A DNA stretch of 64,000 nt from an uncultured Clostridia bacterium (GTDB lineage: Bacteria; Bacillota; Clostridia; Christensenellales; Borkfalkiaceae), in NCBI GenBank assembly GCA_930989535.1, contig CAKNLK010000007.1:39581-103580 (forward strand), read 5' to 3'. The notes under the pieces were generated by a model, which saw only the letters and a program-made list of their open reading frames with translations, was not told where the DNA came from and ran no database searches. Made by a program: the position numbers and the translations under genes. The stretch's first letter is position 1. The number at the start of each line of letters is the position of its first letter. Shown piece after piece: positions 57,743 to 64,000 of this stretch.

Positions 57743-59996
57743 GCTTTTTCGTCCGTTTGATGAGGATAACGACGGGCGCCGCCAATAAAACCGCCGCGGC
57801 CAGACAGGCTGCCGCCGCCGCGCCGCAAACGAGCAGGCCGTACGCCGCGTACGCCAGCAGAAAGGCGATTGCCGTCTGAATACCGGCATTGGCGAGGGCG
57901 CGCTTTGCCCCCACTTCGCGCGCGGAGGCGGCAATCGCCGAAACGCAGGGGGAACAGGCGAGGATGAACAGCAAAAACGCGATTGCCGAGGGCGCGCTCA
58001 TCGCCGCCGCGAGGTTTTCCCCGTAGAACAGGGCGAGCATGCCCGCCACGCTCTCCTTGGCAACCAGACCCGAAACCGCCGCCAAAGCCACCTGCCACTG
58101 CGCAATCCCCATCGGATAAAACAGATATTTCAGACCGCGGCACAGGATCGCCATCATGCTTTGCTCGCTCCCCGCGCCCACATATTCGAAGGAAAAGGAG
58201 AAGGAGAGCAGTACCCACATGACGATGAGGAACGCCGCCACCACCGTTACGATCTTCATTATAAACTGTTTGACGGAAAATAGCAACGATTTTGCGGCGA
58301 GCCGCAGGGACGGGAGCTGCGGATGCGCGAGTTCGAGCACGAATTCCTCCCCGCCTCTATCGATGCCGCGCAGAGCGAGCGCGGCGGCGAGGGACAGGAG
58401 CACCCCCGCCAGATACAGCGCGACGACAGCGACAAACGGGTAGGCGAAAAACGCCGAGGACACGGCGAGATACACGGGCATTTTGGCGCTGCAGGAGATG
58501 AAGCCGAGCGCGAACACTACCCGCCTTTGCAGGGGCTTGCTCTCCAGCCCTCGCGTGGTGAGCACGGCCGCGGCAGTGCAGCCGAAGCCCATGAGCACCG
58601 AAAAGGCGGCGCGCCCCGTCAGCCCCACCCGGCGGAACAGCCCGTCCGACATGAACGCGAGCGCGGACAGAAAGCCGCTCTCCTCCATCAGAAACAGCGC
58701 GAAATACAAGATGGCGATCTGCGGCACGAAGGAGAGGAGCATGCCGACGCTTGAAAACAGGCTTCCGACAAACGCCGCGGCGACGGGCGCGCCCGCCCCC
58801 GCAACGAGCGAGGCGAGGAATCCGCCGCACACGTCGGAAACCAGCCACTCGCACCCCTCCTTGAGCAGAACGCCCGGCATATTTTGGGCGAACGCGAAAA
58901 AGAACACCGCCAGCATGGCGACGGCGAACAGGGGCAATGCAACGTATTTGTTGTACAGGAGCGCCGCGGCTCGGCCCTCCCCCTGCGAGCCGGCCGACCA
59001 TACGCCTGCGAGCAGCTCCTCGGCGGGCGCATACGCGGCGCGCGGCTGCGAACCCGCGGGCGCGCGCAGGGAATCCGTCAAAAAGGTTTTGAGTTTTTTG
59101 ACGTCCGCCGCATCGTGCGCGGACACCGCCAGCACAGGGATGCCCAGCCGCGCGGAGAGGGCGCGCGCATCCAGTTTTCCGCCGCGGCGGCGCAGTAAAT
59201 CCGCCATCGTGACGACGAGCGCGGCGCGCTTTTTGCGGCGCAGGATGCTCTGCAGCAGGGCGAACGAGCGGGGCAGGGTGAGCGCGTCCGCCACGCACAG
59301 CGCGAGGTCATACTCCCCTTCCTCGATTTCGCGGCGGGATATCTTCTCCTCCATGCTGTACGCGTCGAGCGAATAGATGCCCGGCAAATCGTACAGCTCC
59401 GCCTCCGTGCCCGCCAAAACCGCGCGCGCGGAGCTGACGCCGACCGTGACGCCGTGCCAATTGCCCGTCTTTGTATGCGAACCGGTCAGCGCGTTGAACA
59501 GGGTGGATTTGCCGCAGTTCGGGTTTCCGGCGAGGATGATGCGCGGCAGCCTCTTCTCTGCGGACGCGGCGCCCCGGGAACGGCGCTTCGCCCGCGTCCC
59601 ACCAAACTTCCGCTTTGCCCGCCGAACGCCGCACGGCTCGGCCTGCGGCGGGCGCGAAAGAGGCATCTCTCCTTCCGCGCCCGCCGCACATTCCCGCAAT
59701 TCCGCCGCACCGCCCCGCTCAGCCGCGTGCGGTGCCGCGGCCGGCGACGGCGCAATGCCGCTTTCGCCGCCGGAACAGAGCGCAACCTCGATTTGCTCGG
59801 CGACGGAGCCGCGCAGGGCGATGCGGACGCCGCCCGCATCGAGCATGAATCCGCCCCGAAAGGGCGCGGCGCGCAGCATGCGCACATGCGCGCCCCGGCG
59901 CACGTTGAGCATGTTCAGGCGCGCGGCGAGGGCGGGCGGAAGATGTACGGCGAGCACGATGCCGCTTGTACGGGCGGACAATTCGGATAACTTCAT
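57495..59996 (-). CDS. feoB: Ferrous iron transport protein, FeoA-FeoB fusion
   Basis: This 833-codon frame fuses an N-terminal FeoA SH3-like domain (MKLSELSARTSGIVLAVHLP, residues 1 to about 75) to FeoB through a Pro/Arg-rich linker. The G domain has GNPNCGKSTLFNAL, GNWHGVTVG and DLPGIYSLDAYS. G4 reads TMAD instead of the usual NxxD. The membrane part has gate motifs GFGCTAAAVLTTRGLE and ISCSAKMPVYL. Fe2+ uptake is the family role. The last 80 or so codons, after ILIKRTKKHEK, overlap rluA out of frame and look non-conserved, so the true protein may end earlier through an unseen change. The start lies in an inverted repeat. Confidence 0.88.
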   Translation of the reverse strand: MKLSELSARTSGIVLAVHLPPALAARLNMLNVRRGAHVRMLRAAPFRGGFMLDAGGVRIALRGSVAEQIEVALCSGGESGIAPSPAAAPHAAERGGAAELRECAAGAEGEMPLSRPPQAEPCGVRRAKRKFGGTRAKRRSRGAASAEKRLPRIILAGNPNCGKSTLFNALTGSHTKTGNWHGVTVGVSSARAVLAGTEAELYDLPGIYSLDAYSMEEKISRREIEEGEYDLALCVADALTLPRSFALLQSILRRKKRAALVVTMADLLRRRGGKLDARALSARLGIPVLAVSAHDAADVKKLKTFLTDSLRAPAGSQPRAAYAPAEELLAGVWSAGSQGEGRAAALLYNKYVALPLFAVAMLAVFFFAFAQNMPGVLLKEGCEWLVSDVCGGFLASLVAGAGAPVAAAFVGSLFSSVGMLLSFVPQIAILYFALFLMEESGFLSALAFMSDGLFRRVGLTGRAAFSVLMGFGCTAAAVLTTRGLESKPLQRRVVFALGFISCSAKMPVYLAVSSAFFAYPFVAVVALYLAGVLLSLAAALALRGIDRGGEEFVLELAHPQLPSLRLAAKSLLFSVKQFIMKIVTVVAAFLIVMWVLLSFSFSFEYVGAGSEQSMMAILCRGLKYLFYPMGIAQWQVALAAVSGLVAKESVAGMLALFYGENLAAAMSAPSAIAFLLFILACSPCVSAIAASAREVGAKRALANAGIQTAIAFLLAYAAYGLLVCGAAAAACLAAAVLLAAPVVILIKRTKKHEKVPRTTGAEPQRLHRRNVPAGLVRLFAPPAGKRRARERRTGGEKRASRRGRRGDVFYFAQGGSPPVLPRSISRRKYPRRR

Positions 59997-60013
59997 ACCC
60001 CTATTGTATGAAG
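59991..60013 (-). promoter_or_regulatory. Inverted repeat spanning the feoAB start codon
   Basis: CTTCATAC (59991-59998) and GTATGAAG (60006-60013) are exact complements with a seven-base loop. The feoAB ATG (59994-59996) lies inside one arm. It could be an operator or a start-sequestering hairpin. Confidence 0.6.
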
Positions 60014-60143
60014 GGAATCTCCCCGAATATTCTGCCGCGCGGCTTTCCGCCGCACTTTTGCCCTGCAATTATGCCGCCGCGCTGCGCCCGCAAACGGCGC
60101 CGCCAAAGGGCGCGGGCGAACGCCGCGATTCGGCGGATACAGC

Positions 60144-60169
60144 AAAAGGCCCTCCCCGCAGGGAAGGCC
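60144..60169 (-). terminator. Terminator after dnaJ
   Basis: Minus strand: arms GGCCTTCCC/GGGAGGGCC with one mismatch, followed by TTTT, 65 bases after the dnaJ stop. Confidence 0.7.
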
Positions 60170-60234
60170 GAAAGTATGTTCTATGCAAATTTGCCCGCAC
60201 GGAGGCTCTGCGACGCCCGAAGCAGTCCGCGCCC

Positions 60235-61380
60235 CTACTTGCCAGCGTACGGATCTACGCCGTACATGGCCTGCATATTGTCGCGGAAGGAACGCATTTT
60301 AGAGGTCTGGCGGATGTCGGTTGCGGCGTCAAAGCTCTCCACTGCCGCCTTCTGCTCGCGCGTGAGCTTGGAAGGAATTTCAACAGTGACGGTGATATAC
60401 ATGTTGCCCGTGCCCGTGCGCGTCTTTAAGCCTTTGCCGCGCACGCAGAAAACCGTTCCGCTCTGCGTCCCCTCGGGGATGAGGTACTCGAACGGCTCGT
60501 CCAGCCCCGGTACCTTGACCTTGCCGCCCATCGCCGCCGTCTTGAAGGAGACGGGCAGCTCGACGTACAAATCCTTGTCCTTGCGTTTGAAAATCTTGTG
60601 CGGCTCGACGCGGAAGATGACGATGAGGTCGCCGGGCAAACCGCCCTTTGCCGAAGCCTGGCCGTACCCCTTTTTGCGGATGTAGCTGTTGGTATCCGCG
60701 CCCGCGGGGATGTTGAGGGTGACGATCGTCTCCTTGCGCACGTAGCCCTTGCCCTTGCAGTCGGGGCACATTTCGGTGATTTTTTTGCCCGTGCCGCCGC
60801 ACGCGTCGCAGGTGGCCATGCGGATGGTGCGCCCGAAGATGGTATCCTGCGTATACCGCACCTGCCCCGTGCCCTTGCACTTCTCGCAAGTCTTATAGGC
60901 GGTGCCGTTCTTCGCGCCCGTGCCCTTGCACGTTTCGCAGGGCACGTTGCGGGTATAGCGAATCTCCTTGGTGCAGCCCTTCGCCGCGTCGAGGAAACTC
61001 AGAACGACCTCACGCGTAACGTCCTCGCCCTGCTCGGCGCTCGCCGCGCCGGAGGAGGCGGAGCCGCCGAAACCGGAGAATATGTCGTTGAAAATGTCGC
61101 CGAAACCGCCGAAGCCCGAAAAGCCGCCGAAGCCGCCCGCCCCGCCGCCGAAGCCGGCGTTCGGGTGGTCGAGCTCATAGTCGTACTTGGCGCGCTTCTG
61201 CGAATCGGAGAGCACCTCGTGCGCCTCGTTGACCTCCTTGAACTTCGCCGCCGCGTTCGCGTCGCCGGGGTGAAGATCGGGGTGATACTGTTTGACGAGC
61301 TTGCGGTACGCCGCCTTGATTTCGGCGTCCGTCGCCTTGCGGTCTACGCCCAATATTTCGTAATAATTTTTGTCTGCCAT
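60235..61380 (-). CDS. dnaJ: Chaperone protein DnaJ
   Basis: DnaJ is the Hsp40 co-chaperone that delivers substrates to DnaK and stimulates its ATPase. This copy has 381 residues. The J domain has NYYEILGVDRKATDAEIKAAYRKL and the HPD tripeptide (YHPDLHPGD). A Gly/Phe-rich segment (GFGGFSGFGGFGDIF) follows, then four CxxCxGxG zinc motifs (CETCKGTG, CEKCKGTG, CDACGGTG, CPDCKGKG) and the C-terminal substrate domain. The start MADKNYYE at 61380 is the conserved one; the longer frame translates a repeat hairpin. It follows dnaK, but after a 673-bp repeat array. Confidence 0.97.
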   Translation of the reverse strand: MADKNYYEILGVDRKATDAEIKAAYRKLVKQYHPDLHPGDANAAAKFKEVNEAHEVLSDSQKRAKYDYELDHPNAGFGGGAGGFGGFSGFGGFGDIFNDIFSGFGGSASSGAASAEQGEDVTREVVLSFLDAAKGCTKEIRYTRNVPCETCKGTGAKNGTAYKTCEKCKGTGQVRYTQDTIFGRTIRMATCDACGGTGKKITEMCPDCKGKGYVRKETIVTLNIPAGADTNSYIRKKGYGQASAKGGLPGDLIVIFRVEPHKIFKRKDKDLYVELPVSFKTAAMGGKVKVPGLDEPFEYLIPEGTQSGTVFCVRGKGLKTRTGTGNMYITVTVEIPSKLTREQKAAVESFDAATDIRQTSKMRSFRDNMQAMYGVDPYAGK

Positions 61381-62053
61381 GATAAAACCTTTATGTTCTC
61401 GCGTTTCTCGGCGAGCTGTCGCCTGCGAAACGCCGAGATTTATAGGAAAACCCCACGGCGCGCGGCAAAGCCGCTTGACCGTCGGAGTTTTCCTCTGCGG
61501 CGCGCCTTTCAAGGGCACACCACACTACGCGCGCCGCATTCACCTTTCCTGCAAAAGCAAAAGTATTTGCAAATAGGGGTGCGCTAACGCAAAAGCGCGG
61601 TTTTGCTTGCGCGAGTGATTTTTATAAAAAATAAATCCGAATATCTCACGGAAAATCGCAGCGCAGCGAGATTTTCGTGAATAAGGCGGCGGAGCCGAGG
61701 CGGAAACGAGCAATGCCCGACAGGGCTTTGTGAGAAACCGGCCTCGTGCGTAGCCGCTGAAAGCGCACTCAATTTGCCGCATATCTACGGCTTTCGGGAA
61801 GAGGGTGAAGTTGCGCGATTTTCGATAAACTGTCGCGCAAGGAAAATCACATTTTTCCGCAGCGCAACCCTGTTTGGCAATCCCTTGCCTTTCACAGGAA
61901 AGGTGAAGCCGCGGCATTTTACAATATGCGTGCCCTTAAAAATGCCGCGGCAAGGAAAACCCGGCGGATAGCTTGTTACCAAGCGTACCCGCGGGGTTGT
62001 CTTTTTCACGGCGTTTCGCAGGCGTCAGCTCGCCGAGAAACGCGTGAACTTAT
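61381..62053. repeat. Hairpin repeat array between dnaK and dnaJ, bracketed by inverted H5 copies
   Basis: A reversed H5 (61401-61433) lies 20 bases upstream of the dnaJ start, followed by reversed H4, H3, H2 and H1 (to about 61625). H6-H7 follow (about 61648-61760), then a partial forward unit. A full forward unit comes next (H1 about 61838-61860, H3 about 61908-61950, H5 62007-62046). The two outer H5 hairpins share the same stems (GCGTTTC/GAAACGC with inner GGCG/CGCC) in opposite orientation. H5 ends seven bases from the dnaK stop. No gene is present. Confidence 0.85.
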
Positions 62054-63862
<1,809 letters not shown>

Positions 63863-63934
63863 TCACTCCTTTATCAGGTAAAAGATATTACCGAATTTTG
63901 AATTTTTATCTGCAAACGGCTCTCGCCGATTGTT

Positions 63935-64000
63935 TTTGAATAATCACTCGCGCAAGCAGAATCACACTTCTGCGCTGCGCACCCCTATTTGCCGACACCT
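63935..64000 (+). repeat. Start of another forward hairpin unit at the window edge
   Basis: The end of the window repeats the H1 opening (TCACTCGCGCAAGCAGA, arms GCAGAA/TTCTGC) followed by GCGCACCCCTATTTGCC and the ACACCT loop of H2, as in the other copies; it runs off the edge. It lies upstream of dnaK. Confidence 0.75.

Noticed and set aside
61381..62053. tRNA or rRNA genes in the structured gaps
   Set aside because: I saw no T-loop GGTTCGANNCC with matching acceptor stem, no cloverleaf and no rRNA core sequence in these arrays or elsewhere in the window.

Overview
The window looks like chromosome of an endospore-forming, low-oxygen Clostridia-type Firmicute, probably an uncultured gut lineage of moderately high GC. 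The evidence is an intact spoIIGA-sigE pair, spoVAC, spoVAD and spoVAE, a single-chain pyruvate:ferredoxin oxidoreductase, a FeoA-FeoB fusion, an ECF transporter module and Firmicutes-style sigma-A promoters (TTGACA-17-TATAAT). The exact lineage is inference. There is no phage, CRISPR array or transposase gene. Most genes run on the minus strand.

Layout. 1-9 kb: the 5' part of priA, then rpoZ, yicC, ligA and pcrA, all minus, with wide gaps filled by structured repeats. 9-15 kb: rpsU, two membrane proteins, an XRE regulator beside a SHOCT membrane protein, and an rsmE-mtaB-HIT gene run. 16-19 kb: prmA, then spoIIGA-sigE. 19-24 kb: a decayed ABC transporter gene, an acetyltransferase, a UroD-like protein and a collagen-like lipoprotein. 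24-29 kb: the str operon (rpsL-rpsG-fusA-tuf) with structured RNA regions. 29-34 kb: a second UroD-like protein, spoVAD-spoVAE, a LysR regulator and mnmE. 34-39 kb: ecfA1-ecfA2-ecfT-truA-membrane protein. 39-43 kb: pyruvate:ferredoxin oxidoreductase. 43-46 kb: an ABC-F protein behind a uORF attenuator, flanked by two paralogous zinc-ribbon genes. 46-49 kb: an XRE/DUF975 pair and a second UvrD-type helicase. 49-57 kb: amidohydrolase, alpha/beta hydrolase and Nudix genes, spoVAC, an NSS symporter and a glycine-riboswitch-controlled AGCS symporter. 57-64 kb: feoAB-rluA, dnaJ, dnaK.

The most striking feature is a family of about 200-bp intergenic units in six gaps: priA/rpoZ, yicC/ligA, ligA/pcrA, rsmE/prmA, dnaJ/dnaK and upstream of dnaK. 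Each unit is a fixed series of five hairpins. Loop sequences are conserved between copies while stem sequences differ and stay complementary within each copy. A companion two-hairpin module (H6-H7) accompanies many units. I do not recognise this as a named element. It is the best candidate here for an undescribed system.

Other regulatory signals are two promoters with G tracts of 9-10 bases in the -35/-10 spacer (candidate phase variation), a start-codon-sequestering perfect hairpin on a small XRE gene, and a complete terminator/antiterminator leader for the ABC-F gene. All functional calls rest on reading motifs by eye; no database search was run.
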